Source: Oleispirillum sp965228165
GTDB lineage: Bacteria > Pseudomonadota > Alphaproteobacteria > Rhodospirillales > Rhodospirillaceae
Direction: 5' to 3'
NCBI GenBank assembly: GCA_965228165.1
Contig: CBDDHB010000002.1
Coordinates: 1-64,000, forward strand
Length of the DNA: 64,000 nucleotides
Made by a program: the position numbers and the translations under genes. Below are positions 35,396-43,669 of this stretch, one piece after another (position 1 is the first letter of the stretch; the number at the start of each line of letters is the position of its first letter). The notes below the pieces were generated by a model. It ran no database searches. It saw only the letters and a list, made by a program, of their open reading frames with translations, and was not told the origin of the DNA.

Positions 35396-36600
35396 GCGGC
35401 CTTTCCGACAAGACCCAGGCGGCGCGCCTTGCGGTCGCCGATTTCCGCTTCGAGGCGCGGGTGTCCGCCTGCCTGATCCTGGCGCTGGCGGCGGTGATGA
35501 CGCCGCTGTTGGTGCTGTTCGGGCTGAAGTCGGGGATGATCCACACCCTGCAACAGCGCCTTCTCGCCGATCCGGCCAATCTGGAAATCGTGGTGGTGGG
35601 CAGCCAGCGCCTGACGCCGGAGTGGCTGGCCGCTTTGGCGAAACGACCGGAAACCGGCTTCGCGGTGGCGCGCACCCGCGCGTTGTCCGCCAGCTTCGAC
35701 GTCCGGGCGGCGGATGGCAAATCCTTCCCCGGTCTGGAAATGGTGCCCAGCGCCCCCGGCGATCCGCTGCTCCCCGAAGGCGCGGTTCCGCCCGCCGGGC
35801 GGGTGGCGTGGCTGTCGGCGGTCGCCGCGACGCGCCTGGGGGTGGCGGCGGGGGACTCCCTGACCGCGCAGGTGACGCGCACGGTGAACGGCGAGACCCA
35901 GGCGGCGCGTTTTCTCCTGACCGTCGGCGGAATCGTGCCGGAATCCCGTTTTCCCCGCGCCGCCGCCTTCGTTCCGCTGGATCTTCTGGTCGAGACCGAG
36001 GACTTTCGCGACGGCCTTGCCGCCCTGGGCGCGGCGGGCGCGGCGAAGGGCTCCACCCGGCTGTTCGCCGGGGTGCGGCTCTATGCCCGCGACCTCGACG
36101 CGGTGGCTCCGCTCGCCCAAGCCCTGCGCGCCGAGGGGATGGAGGTGCGCACCCGCGCCGCCGAAATCGACGGGGTGCGCGCCATCGACCGGGTTCTGAC
36201 CCTGATCGTCGGCGTGCTGGTGGCGATCGGCGCTTGCGGTTTCCTGCTTTCCCTGGGGGCCAGCCTGTGGGCCAACGTCGAACGCAAGCGCCGCGACCTT
36301 GCCCTGCTGCGGCTGATCGGCTTTTCCGGCGCGGCGGCGGCGCTGTTCCCGGCGGTGCAGGCGCTGCTGGTGGCGGTCGGGGGAATCCTGCTTTCCGGCG
36401 CGGTGTACCTGTTGGTCGCCTGGGGTTTCGATGCCGCCCTGGGGGCCAATCTGGGCGCCAACGAATTCGTCTGTCGCCTGCCGCCCGGCGACTATCTGGC
36501 GGCGGCGGCGGCAACCGTGCTCGCCGCCCTGGCCGCCGCGCTGATCGCGGGCCGCCGCGCGGCCAAGGTGGACCCGGCGGAGGGACTGCGCGATGTGTGA
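35392..36600 (+). CDS. FtsX/MacB-like ABC permease, TagS-like
   Basis: 402 residues with the four-helix FtsX/MacB layout: helix 1 near 25-48, a periplasmic domain of about 200 residues, then three helices (about 262-290, 315-345 and 364-387). It ends in the typical AAKVDPAEGLRDV tail. Together with the ATPase it makes a mechanotransmission-type exporter like TagST, LolCDE or MacB. Its stop overlaps the start codon of the next gene, showing that the operon continues through the repeat. Confidence 0.75.
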   Translation: MSGLSDKTQAARLAVADFRFEARVSACLILALAAVMTPLLVLFGLKSGMIHTLQQRLLADPANLEIVVVGSQRLTPEWLAALAKRPETGFAVARTRALSASFDVRAADGKSFPGLEMVPSAPGDPLLPEGAVPPAGRVAWLSAVAATRLGVAAGDSLTAQVTRTVNGETQAARFLLTVGGIVPESRFPRAAAFVPLDLLVETEDFRDGLAALGAAGAAKGSTRLFAGVRLYARDLDAVAPLAQALRAEGMEVRTRAAEIDGVRAIDRVLTLIVGVLVAIGACGFLLSLGASLWANVERKRRDLALLRLIGFSGAAAALFPAVQALLVAVGGILLSGAVYLLVAWGFDAALGANLGANEFVCRLPPGDYLAAAAATVLAALAAALIAGRRAAKVDPAEGLRDV

Positions 36601-38305
36601 CGGGATGGAAAACCAGGCCAGGGGCGTTGCCCCTGGACCCCATTGGGGCCTTGGGCCCCAAACCCCGTTTGGTTTTTTCGCCGCGAAGCGGCAATCGACT
36701 CTCACGCCGCGTGATGGTTTTATCGCGCTACGCGCAAAAACCGGGAATGGGGTCCGGGGTCCGCGACCCCGGTGGGTCCAGGGCGGAGCCCTGGCCTTGT
36801 TCTTATCCTTCGTCACCCCGGCGTTCGCCGACTGGGATGCGAAGGTCTTCAATCCGAAGCCGTTGGATGGCGACGTGGTATTGCCGATGCCCTGCGGCGG
36901 GGCGATGGCTTTCCGCAAGGTGGCGGTTCCCGCCGAAGGCGTTCTGGGCGACCGGGCGGTGACCTTGGGGGGGGCTTCCGGCGATCGCGGCTATGCCGAG
37001 GGTCCGCGCCGCGACTGGATCGCCGGCGGGTTCGCGGGCGGCAAGTCGGAGCGGTATCTGCTGGTGGCGAAGTACGAGGTCACCGAGCACCAGTACGCGG
37101 CGGTGATGGGGCCGTCGTGCCCGCAGCCGTCGATGGCGGGGCGGCTGGCGAAGGGCGGGGTGTCGTGGTTCGACGCGGTGGGCTTCGGCGAGAGGTATTC
37201 CACCTGGCTGCGCGCCAACGCGGCGAAGGCGTTGCCGAGGAACGGCGACGAGGCGGGGTTCGTCCGTCTGCCCACCGAGACCGAGTGGGAGTACGCGGCG
37301 CGCGGCGGCGCGGCGGTGGCGGAAGCGGACTTCAACGAGGCGCGGTTTCCGATGCCGGAAGGGTTGGGGAAATACGCCTGGTTCGCGGGGACGCAATCGG
37401 CCAACGGCAAGCCGCAACTGACCGGGCTGTTGCAGCCCAATCCGCTGGGGCTGTTCGACGTTCTGGGCAATCTGGACGAGATCGTTTTCGAGCCGTTCCG
37501 TTTGAACAAGCTGTCGCGGGCGCATGGCGCGGCGGGGGGCTTCGTGGTGCGGGGGGGGAACTTTCTGACGGCTGCGGAGGACATCCGCTCGGCGGCGCGG
37601 GCGGAGGTTCCGTTTTTCGACGATGCGGGGCCGCGCCGGGCGAAGAGCACCGGCTTCCGCGTCGTGGTTTCCGCGCCGGTTCTGGGTTCGGCGGCGCAGT
37701 TGCAGGCGGCGCGCGCGGCCTGGGGAAAACTGGGCGCATCCTCGGCGACCGACGAAGGCGGCCTGGGCAAGAAGGCGGACGATCCGCTGGTCGAACTGGC
37801 GCAGCTTGCGAAAGCCGCGCCCACGCCCGAATTGAAATCCCGGTTGGAGCAGTTGCAGGCGGGCTTGCGCGCCAACATCGCGGCGCGCGACGAACTGCGC
37901 GACCGCGCCGCTAAGACGGCGTTGCGCCTGGGGGCGTTCCTGGGGCGCAAGTTGAAGGACGACGCCCAGGCGGTGGACGCCCTGGCGAAGCTGGTGGAAG
38001 CGCAGCGCGCCCGCGATCCGGAGGGCGAGCGGACGAAAAACTATCTCCAGTCGTTGCGCCAGGACCAACTGGCGATGGATGACAATTTGCGCTATTACGC
38101 GGATACTGTGATCCGCACCGCTGAAGACTATGGCGAGGACACGTTGAATCGGCAGACGGAATTGCTGTCGGTGGAGTTGAGGAACCTGGGGCTGGAGGAA
38201 CTGGCCCCCTTCGTCGCGCAGCACCTGCGGCATGTCTTGGCTTATCGCAAGGACGGGCGGGTCAGTCGCGGCAAGTGGCTCGACGATTGGAAAGGCGCGC
38301 GTTGA
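36593..38305 (+). CDS. TagR-like secreted SUMF1/FGE-domain protein
   Basis: 570 residues from the ATG at 36593. Residues about 5-68 are encoded by the repeat. The hydrophobic LALFLSFVTPAFA (67-79) then acts as a signal peptide, with predicted cleavage before DWDAKVF. An FGE/sulfatase-modifying-factor domain (about 150-360: VAKYEVTEHQYAAVM, RLPTETEWEYAARGG, GNFLTAAEDIRSAAR) lacks the catalytic cysteines of true formylglycine enzymes. A long helical C-terminal region (about 365-570) follows. TagR of the Pseudomonas PpkA pathway has this type of domain. No ATG or GTG lies between the repeat and the signal peptide, so the native start is uncertain. Confidence 0.72.
   Translation: MCDGMENQARGVAPGPHWGLGPQTPFGFFAAKRQSTLTPRDGFIALRAKTGNGVRGPRPRWVQGGALALFLSFVTPAFADWDAKVFNPKPLDGDVVLPMPCGGAMAFRKVAVPAEGVLGDRAVTLGGASGDRGYAEGPRRDWIAGGFAGGKSERYLLVAKYEVTEHQYAAVMGPSCPQPSMAGRLAKGGVSWFDAVGFGERYSTWLRANAAKALPRNGDEAGFVRLPTETEWEYAARGGAAVAEADFNEARFPMPEGLGKYAWFAGTQSANGKPQLTGLLQPNPLGLFDVLGNLDEIVFEPFRLNKLSRAHGAAGGFVVRGGNFLTAAEDIRSAARAEVPFFDDAGPRRAKSTGFRVVVSAPVLGSAAQLQAARAAWGKLGASSATDEGGLGKKADDPLVELAQLAKAAPTPELKSRLEQLQAGLRANIAARDELRDRAAKTALRLGAFLGRKLKDDAQAVDALAKLVEAQRARDPEGERTKNYLQSLRQDQLAMDDNLRYYADTVIRTAEDYGEDTLNRQTELLSVELRNLGLEELAPFVAQHLRHVLAYRKDGRVSRGKWLDDWKGAR
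36618..36796. repeat. Mosaic palindromic repeat, copy 2, inside the 5' part of a gene
   Basis: Same block order as 34501-34670: CCAGGGG-CGTTG-CCCCTGG (36618-36635), T-rich TTGGTTTTTTCGCC, CGCGAAGCGGCAATCG, TCGCGCTACGCGCA, then the identical 26 bases (36747-36772) and a final CCAGGGCGGAGCCCTGG. Unlike copy 1 it lies inside an open frame that starts at 36593 and runs through it without a stop. Confidence 0.7.
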
Positions 38306-38307
38306 TC

Positions 38308-39015
38308 ATGACGAGGACGAAACTGGGATTCCGGGCCTTGGCCCTGGCGATGGCGCTGGTTCTGGGGGGCTGCGCCACCGCCGACGATCCGAACCTGTCC
38401 CCCGCCGAGAAAAAGATGCGCGAGCAGGCCTCCACCTTCAACCAGACGGTGGCCGAGGGCGCGTTGGTCGGCTGCGTCGCCGGAACGATTCTGGGAATTC
38501 TCGCCTCGTCGCGGAACAATCGCGGCCAGGGCGCGGCGATCGGCTGCGCGGCGGGCGCGGCGGTGGGCGGCGCCACCGGCTACGCGGTGGCCAGCCAGCA
38601 GGAAAGTTACGCCAACGAGGAAGAGCGCCTGAACGCCAAGACCGCCGAGCTTAAGGCCGACAACCAGCGTCTCGCCGGGTTGATCGACGCCAGCCGCACG
38701 GTGATCGCCAGCGACAAGGCGGAGATCAAATCCCTCGACAAGAAGATCGCGGCGGGCAAGATCACCGCCGAAAAGGCGAAGGTCGAGATCGCCAAGGTTG
38801 ACGACAACATCAAGTACCTGACGCAGACGGTGGCCAACCTGAAAAAGCGGCAGGAGGAATACCAGCTCGCCCGCGATCAGTCGGCGAAAGAGGCCGGACC
38901 GAAGGCCACCGCCGCGATGGACCAGGAAATCAGCATTTTGAAGACCCAGATCGCGTCGCTGGAAAAAGACCTGGACGGGTTGATGGCGCGGCGCAAGATT
39001 TCCCGCGTCGGATGA
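38308..39015 (+). CDS. Lipoprotein with glycine-zipper and coiled coil
   Basis: 235 residues. Type II signal with lipobox LVLGGC (Cys22). A glycine-rich hydrophobic segment (about 52-105, GCVAGTILG, GCAAGAAVGGATGYAVA) resembles a 2TM glycine zipper that can insert in a membrane. Residues 110-235 form a long coiled coil rich in Lys, Glu and Ala. It starts 2 bases after the TagR-like stop. A TagQ-like partner that holds the system at the outer membrane is suggested by position only. Confidence 0.7.
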   Translation: MTRTKLGFRALALAMALVLGGCATADDPNLSPAEKKMREQASTFNQTVAEGALVGCVAGTILGILASSRNNRGQGAAIGCAAGAAVGGATGYAVASQQESYANEEERLNAKTAELKADNQRLAGLIDASRTVIASDKAEIKSLDKKIAAGKITAEKAKVEIAKVDDNIKYLTQTVANLKKRQEEYQLARDQSAKEAGPKATAAMDQEISILKTQIASLEKDLDGLMARRKISRVG

Positions 39016-39028
39016 TGGAGTATCGAAC

Positions 39029-39514
39029 GTGAAGGCATGGGCATGGAGCGCCGCGCTGGCCGCGACGCTGGTTCTGGGCGGCTGCAAGACCTCGGAAGAT
39101 CCGGCGCAGGGAGGATTCTTCTCCGGTGTCGCCAATCTGTCCGACGGCACGTATGCGAAGCGCCAGCAGGAGCGTCAGCAGGCTCTTGAGAACGAGCAGG
39201 ACGCCAACCAGCAGAAGCAGCGCGAGCTGGAACGCACCAACGCGCAGCGCGACGCGGTGGCCGCCGAGCGCGCCCGGGCGGAAAAGCGCTATGCCGTGCT
39301 GACGGCCGAGGTCAAGGCCCTGAAGGCGCGTCTGGACAAGGCCAAGGGGCAGCATGCCGATCTGCAACGCACGGCCGACGCCTTGCAGGCGAAGATCGAT
39401 TTGCTGAAGTCGGACGGCTTCACCCCCGATGCCGAAAAGCAGGCGCGGCTGGAAGCGCTGCGTAAGGAAAAGGCGGCGCTGGAAGGCCAGATCGACGCGG
39501 CGATCGGCAAATAG
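39029..39514 (+). CDS. Coiled-coil lipoprotein
   Basis: 161 residues with lipobox LVLGGC (Cys19), then an almost continuous coiled coil (about 45-158) rich in Gln, Arg, Ala and Glu. It has no recognised family. It is the last plus-strand gene of the locus, 13 bases after the previous lipoprotein, and it ends 7 bases from the stop of the convergent protease. The two lipoproteins have similar design and may form a rod or sleeve in the periplasm. Confidence 0.68.
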   Translation: MKAWAWSAALAATLVLGGCKTSEDPAQGGFFSGVANLSDGTYAKRQQERQQALENEQDANQQKQRELERTNAQRDAVAAERARAEKRYAVLTAEVKALKARLDKAKGQHADLQRTADALQAKIDLLKSDGFTPDAEKQARLEALRKEKAALEGQIDAAIGK

Positions 39515-39521
39515 GGCGGGA

Positions 39522-40454
39522 TTACCGGCAGGCGGCGGTTTCGATCGTCGCGGTCTGCCCCTGTTCCTTGAGGAAGCGGATCACGTCGTCGGCGGCGATG
39601 GCGAATCCGGCATGGCTTGCCTGTTCCGCCGAAACCCGGATGAAGGTGTTGACGCCGATCACCCGTCCGCAGGCATCGACCAGCGGGCCGCCGCTGTTGC
39701 CCGCCGAGATCGCCGCGCCGTGGGCGATAGTGGGCAGCTTGCTGCTGCGGTTCTGCACCGCCATGACGCTGCCCTGGGAGAGAATCAGGTCGGGCATGCC
39801 GGTCGGCGTGCCGCGCATCAGACGCTGGAAGTGGATATCGTTGGCGATCAGCAGGCCGGGGAATCCGGTGGCGATCACCGGTTGCAGTTCGGTCGCGGTG
39901 GCGGCCAGCGGCAGGGTGGCGGTGGACTTTCCATCGATGCGCAGAAGGGCATAGTCGCGGGCTTGCAGGCCGCTGCCCTTCGCCTCCGCCAGGACGGTCG
40001 CGGCGCGCACCCCGATCTCCGGCCCCAGGACCAGGACCTCGCCGTTCTTCGCTCCCTCGATGACGTGGGAGTTGGTCAGCAGGACGTTGGGGGAGATGAA
40101 GAACCCCGAACCGCTGCCCTGGCGGGTCAGGACCATCGCCACCGCTTTTTTCAGGTGGGCGACCAATTGGTCGCGCGGCAGCGCCGTCTTGGCGGCGGCG
40201 TCGGTTTTTCCGGAATCGGGCTTGGCGGTTTCGGCGGCGGTGGGCCTGACCGCGTCCGGCGCCGCCGCGCCGACCGGTTCGGCAAGGACGGCGCGCGCGC
40301 CGTCCGGGTCGGCGCAGACGTCGCCCGCCAGCACCCCTTGCAGGCGTTCCAGGCGTTTTTCCAGGGCGGCGCGTTCCGCACCCGGTTCGGCGGCGCGGAC
40401 GGGCGCGGCCAGGGCGAGCAGGCAGAAGGCCGAAAGCAGCAGGCGGTGTGTCAT
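39522..40454 (-). CDS. Secreted trypsin-like serine protease (S1C/DegP-like, no PDZ)
   Basis: 310 residues with signal peptide 1-22. A linker of about 70 residues precedes a trypsin fold with the full triad: His130 (LLTNSHVIEG), Asp167 (RDYALL) and Ser254 (SAGNSGGPLVD). No PDZ domain follows. It is convergent with the lipoprotein genes, 7 bases from the last stop. A periplasmic protease at the edge of the Srf/Tag-like locus could process its components, but this is context only. Confidence 0.82.
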   Translation of the reverse strand: MTHRLLLSAFCLLALAAPVRAAEPGAERAALEKRLERLQGVLAGDVCADPDGARAVLAEPVGAAAPDAVRPTAAETAKPDSGKTDAAAKTALPRDQLVAHLKKAVAMVLTRQGSGSGFFISPNVLLTNSHVIEGAKNGEVLVLGPEIGVRAATVLAEAKGSGLQARDYALLRIDGKSTATLPLAATATELQPVIATGFPGLLIANDIHFQRLMRGTPTGMPDLILSQGSVMAVQNRSSKLPTIAHGAAISAGNSGGPLVDACGRVIGVNTFIRVSAEQASHAGFAIAADDVIRFLKEQGQTATIETAACR

Positions 40455-40459
40455 CTGAA

Positions 40460-40500
40460 ATCATCCGGGCGCGGACCGGATTGGCCCGCGCCCGGATGAT
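40460..40500 (-). terminator. Strong hairpin between the isochorismatase-like and protease genes
   Basis: Perfect 15-bp stem (40460-40474 with 40486-40500; ATCATCCGGGCGCGG arm) and an 11-base loop. It lies 27 bases after the stop of the gene at 40528-40983 and 5 bases upstream of the protease start. It is followed on the minus strand by only a short T run. Probably a terminator of the upstream gene, though it could also hide the protease ribosome site. Confidence 0.55.
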
Positions 40501-40527
40501 AGCCTGGAGGCGTCTCTTTTTGAAGGA

Positions 40528-40983
40528 TCAGTTGACCTTGACCGATTCTTGGCGGATCGCCGCGAACAATTGTTGCAAGGGTAGGATGCGCGCCGACAGC
40601 GCGCTGGCGGCGCAGGCCTCGTCGTCGGTGAGGCCGAGGGCGAAGACGGTTTCGGCGGGGGCATAGACGGTCAGCCCGAGGTCGCGACCGATTTCCGCCG
40701 ACAGCAACAGGGACTTCGCCGAAATCTCGCCGGAAAGGACGATCGGGCCGGTCTGCGCCGGGGCGGACAGGTCCTCGGGCCGGGGCTCGGCCTTGATCCC
40801 GCTGTCGGCGAAAGCGTTGTTGCCGACGCGGGCCACCGGCCAGCCGTGGGCGCGCCAGTGGGCGAGCAGGACGGCGGTCTGATCCATCGCCGCGGCGGAG
40901 GCCCAGGGACGCGGCGCTCCGGCGGCGTGGGTCGGGTCGGGCGTCATCACGATCAGGGTCGGCGCGGTCATCGGCGTCTCCAT
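40528..40983 (-). CDS. Isochorismatase-like protein with the nucleophile cysteine replaced
   Basis: 151 residues. The segment IVLSGEISAKSLLLSAEIGR DLGLTVY (read without the space) aligns with the isochorismatase-fold pattern G-x-x-S-x-x-C-V-x-x-T-A, with Ser91 where the catalytic Cys should be. The region that normally contains the catalytic lysine is shortened. It may therefore be an inactive or repurposed cysteine hydrolase. The family call rests on one block and is moderate. A second ATG at 40971 is possible. Confidence 0.45.
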   Translation of the reverse strand: METPMTAPTLIVMTPDPTHAAGAPRPWASAAAMDQTAVLLAHWRAHGWPVARVGNNAFADSGIKAEPRPEDLSAPAQTGPIVLSGEISAKSLLLSAEIGRDLGLTVYAPAETVFALGLTDDEACAASALSARILPLQQLFAAIRQESVKVN

Positions 40984-41040
40984 CGGGGTTGGTCTTCCCG
41001 ATGGATACGGACGGCGGCGCCGGATACTGGCGAAGTTTTT

Positions 41041-41312
41041 TAGAGCATATTCCGGTCAAATGGACTCGCCTGCGTCGCCCTGCTGCAAGGTGGTCCGACA
41101 GGCGCGGCGCGCGGCGCGATGCAGGGACATCGCGCAAGCGGCGCAACGCAGCGGACACCCGCCGCAGGGCGACCCGAAGGGCCGGGCCTCTTTGCGGCGT
41201 GGCGGCGTCGAGAGCCTCGCCCGTAGTCCCCGCTACGGGCTTCGCCCCTCTCCTGGCCACGATGCAAAGCCGCTCCGGCGCAGGTGGCTCCATTTGACCG
41301 GAATATGCTCTA
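41041..41312. mobile_element. 272-bp MITE with 24-bp perfect terminal inverted repeats
   Basis: The ends are exact inverted copies: TAGAGCATATTCCGG... at 41041-41064 and its complement at 41289-41312, with a weaker continuation of similarity further inward. Both ends carry TA, the target duplication of IS630/mariner-type elements. An internal 8-bp hairpin GCCCGTAG/CTACGGGC lies at 41219-41240. No transposase is encoded, so it is non-autonomous. It fills the 326-base gap between the isochorismatase-like and GH4 genes. Confidence 0.75.
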
Positions 41313-42593
41313 GATGCAGGGGCGGATGTAGGGCTTGTTGATCTCCCACAGTTCGTCGAGGATCGCCTTCGCCGCATCGGTGGAGGTGATCACCGGGTCG
41401 AGCAGCAACGCCTGCATCGCCAGTTCCTTCGATCCGCGCACCGCCGCTTCCGCCGCGATCTGCTGCACGCTCGCCTGTTGCAGCAAGAGCTTGGCGGCGG
41501 CGTCGGGCAGCGGCCCCAGGGACACCGGATGCACCCCGGCGGCGTCCACCATCAGCGGCACCTCGACCGCCAACTCGGCGGGAAGGTTGGGGATGGCGCC
41601 CCGGTTCATCACCACCCCCGCCTCGATGAAGCGGTGGCGGTTGTGCAACACGCCGCCGATGATCCGCACCGCGCGCTCACCCCAGGAGGGCTTGAACCAG
41701 TCCTCGGGGATCGGGCGGCGGCGGGCGATGACGTCCTCGATCAGGGTCTTGAATCCCTCGCGGCCCTTTTCGTCGCCGTCGAAGTCGAAGCCGTGCTCGC
41801 CGCCTTCCCATCCGTAGGACAGGTATTCGCCGGTGTGGTCGTCGCTACAGGTCGGCCACAGGCCGAAGCCGCGATAGAGCTTGCGGGCCAGCGGGGTGAA
41901 GGCGGGGTCGTGGGTGGCTTCCTTTTCCTTGAGCAGGGGGTAGAGGTCGCGTCCGCTGGCCTTCTCCCGCACATGCATCACCCACTGGAAATGGTTCAGT
42001 CCGGCGGCGAGCAGGTCTACCTCGGGCTCCGGCATGCCGAGAATCTGGCAGATGAACCAGCGCGCCAGGAACAGGCCGTGGCACAGGCCGATCACCTTGA
42101 TCCCGGTGTATTTCGACAGACCCAGGACGAGGCGGCTTTCCGGATTGGACAGGTTGAGGAACAGGGCGTCGGGGCAGATTTCCGCGACGTCGCGGGCGAA
42201 GTCGAAGACCAGGGGCATGGTGCGCAGGGTGAAGAACAGGCCGCCGGGGCCGCCGTTTTCGCCCAGGGTCTGGCGGACGCCGTGCTTCCTCGGCACCTCG
42301 AAGTCGTGCCGCCACAGGCGGTTGCGGTCGATCGCCGCGGTGTTGACGACGAAGCCCGCGCCGTCCAGGGCGGCGCGGCGGTCGGCGGTCGCCTCCACCG
42401 CGATTCCGGCGCCCGCCTCGGCGAACAGCAGTTTGGCCAGGCGCGCCATGCGGTCCAGCGCCTCGGGGTTGGTGTCGACCAGGGTCAGGGTGCTGCCGGA
42501 CAACTCGCCCTCGGCGATCAGATCCTGGAACAGGCTCAAGGTGAAGGCGGCGCCGCCCGCGCCGATCAGGACGATCTTGGTGGTCTGGGCCAT
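41310..42593 (-). CDS. Glycoside hydrolase family 4 (NAD-dependent glycosidase)
   Basis: 427 residues. GH4 enzymes cleave glycosides by an NAD- and Mn-dependent redox mechanism. The N-terminal dinucleotide motif VLIGAGGAAF, NLSNPE, the metal-binding cysteine in GLCHG and GLNHFQW are visible, closest to the alpha-galactosidase/alpha-glucosidase branch. The ATG at 42593 has AAGGAG at good spacing. The TAG stop (41310-41312) is part of the MITE terminal repeat, so the last residues may be altered by its insertion. It is divergent from the ZIP gene. Confidence 0.85.
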   Translation of the reverse strand: MAQTTKIVLIGAGGAAFTLSLFQDLIAEGELSGSTLTLVDTNPEALDRMARLAKLLFAEAGAGIAVEATADRRAALDGAGFVVNTAAIDRNRLWRHDFEVPRKHGVRQTLGENGGPGGLFFTLRTMPLVFDFARDVAEICPDALFLNLSNPESRLVLGLSKYTGIKVIGLCHGLFLARWFICQILGMPEPEVDLLAAGLNHFQWVMHVREKASGRDLYPLLKEKEATHDPAFTPLARKLYRGFGLWPTCSDDHTGEYLSYGWEGGEHGFDFDGDEKGREGFKTLIEDVIARRRPIPEDWFKPSWGERAVRIIGGVLHNRHRFIEAGVVMNRGAIPNLPAELAVEVPLMVDAAGVHPVSLGPLPDAAAKLLLQQASVQQIAAEAAVRGSKELAMQALLLDPVITSTDAAKAILDELWEINKPYIRPCI

Positions 42594-42623
42594 GGCCGCT
42601 CCTTCCCGGTTTCTTGCTGATAT

Positions 42624-43669
42624 ATGAACAGCATACCCGGCTTTTCGGGAAACGCCACCCGTGGTCTTGCGTTTTTCCGGAATGCGTCCAAACTGACGAG
42701 CGAAAACCTGAACCCCCATCGCCGGAGACCGATCATCGCCACCGCCAGCCGCTTATCCTTCGCCGCCGCCTGGATGGGCGCGGCCCGTCGCCAGGCCCGC
42801 AGCCGCCCGCTGATCGCGATCGGTCTGGCGGTGTCGTCCCTGGCGGTACTGTTCCTTCTGGTGCAAAGCCTGTTTCACATCGCCGCCGGGGAGGCCTCGG
42901 ACGCCACCCGCTATGCCCTGGCGGGCGGTTTTTCCGCTTTCGCCGCCACCGCGGCGGGGGCGTTGCCGGTGGCGGTGCTGCGCGGCATGCCGCAAAAGAT
43001 CGAGGACAGCATGCTCGGCTTCGCCGCCGGGATGATGCTGGCGGCGAGCGCCTTTTCCCTGATCCTGCCGGGGCTGGACGCGGCGGAGGCCTTGACCGGC
43101 GGCGCGCTGTCGGCGGCGGGGTGGTGGTTCTGGGGATGGGGCTGGGGGTACTGCTGATGCTGGGGTTGGAACAGTTCACCCCGCACCAGCACGAGACCAT
43201 CGGTCCGACCGGCCCGGGGAACGAGCGTTTGGGACGGGTCTGGCTGTTAGTTTTCGCCATCGTACTGCACAACCTGCCGGAGGGCATGGCGATCGGCGTC
43301 GGCTTTTCCCATGCCGACATGGCGGTCGGCATCCCGTTGACCACGGCGATCGCGATTCAGGACATTCCGGAGGGGTTGGCGGTGGCGCTGGCGATGCGCA
43401 GCGCCGGGTTCGGCACCCGCGCCGCGATGTTCGCGGGGGTCGGCAGCGGCGCGGTGGAGCCGATCGGCGCGTTGCTGGGGGTCGGATTGTCCAGCGGCTT
43501 CGCCATCGCCTATCCGATCGGCCTGGGCCTCGCGGCGGGGGCGATGCTGTTCGTCGTCTCGCACGAGGTGATCCCCGAGACCCACCGCAATGGGCACCAG
43601 ACCCCGGCCACCATCGGTCTGATGGGCGGCTTCGCCCTGATGATGGTGCTCGACACCGTGCTGGGATAA
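42624..43669 (+). CDS. ZIP family metal transporter, one-base frameshift
   Basis: A zinc/iron uptake permease. The diagnostic metal-binding helices are HNLPEGMAIGVGFSH and IQDIPEGLAVALAMR, then SHEVIPETHRNGHQ. The frame breaks at GGGG (43118-43121). Adding one G joins ALSAAG to VVVLGMGLGVLLMLG and gives 348 residues with about eight helices. This is likely a sequencing error. The start is uncertain: the ATG at 42624 lacks a clear ribosome site and the first about 45 residues are polar, so a later start is possible. Confidence 0.78.

Noticed and set aside
22770..39514. A type VI secretion cluster
   Set aside because: No TssB/C, TssF/G/K, ClpV, Hcp or VgrG gene is seen. Only accessory, Tag/PpkA-like genes are present.
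41041..41312. Structured RNA gene in the gap before the GH4 gene
   Set aside because: The strong pairing is explained by terminal inverted repeats of a MITE with TA ends.
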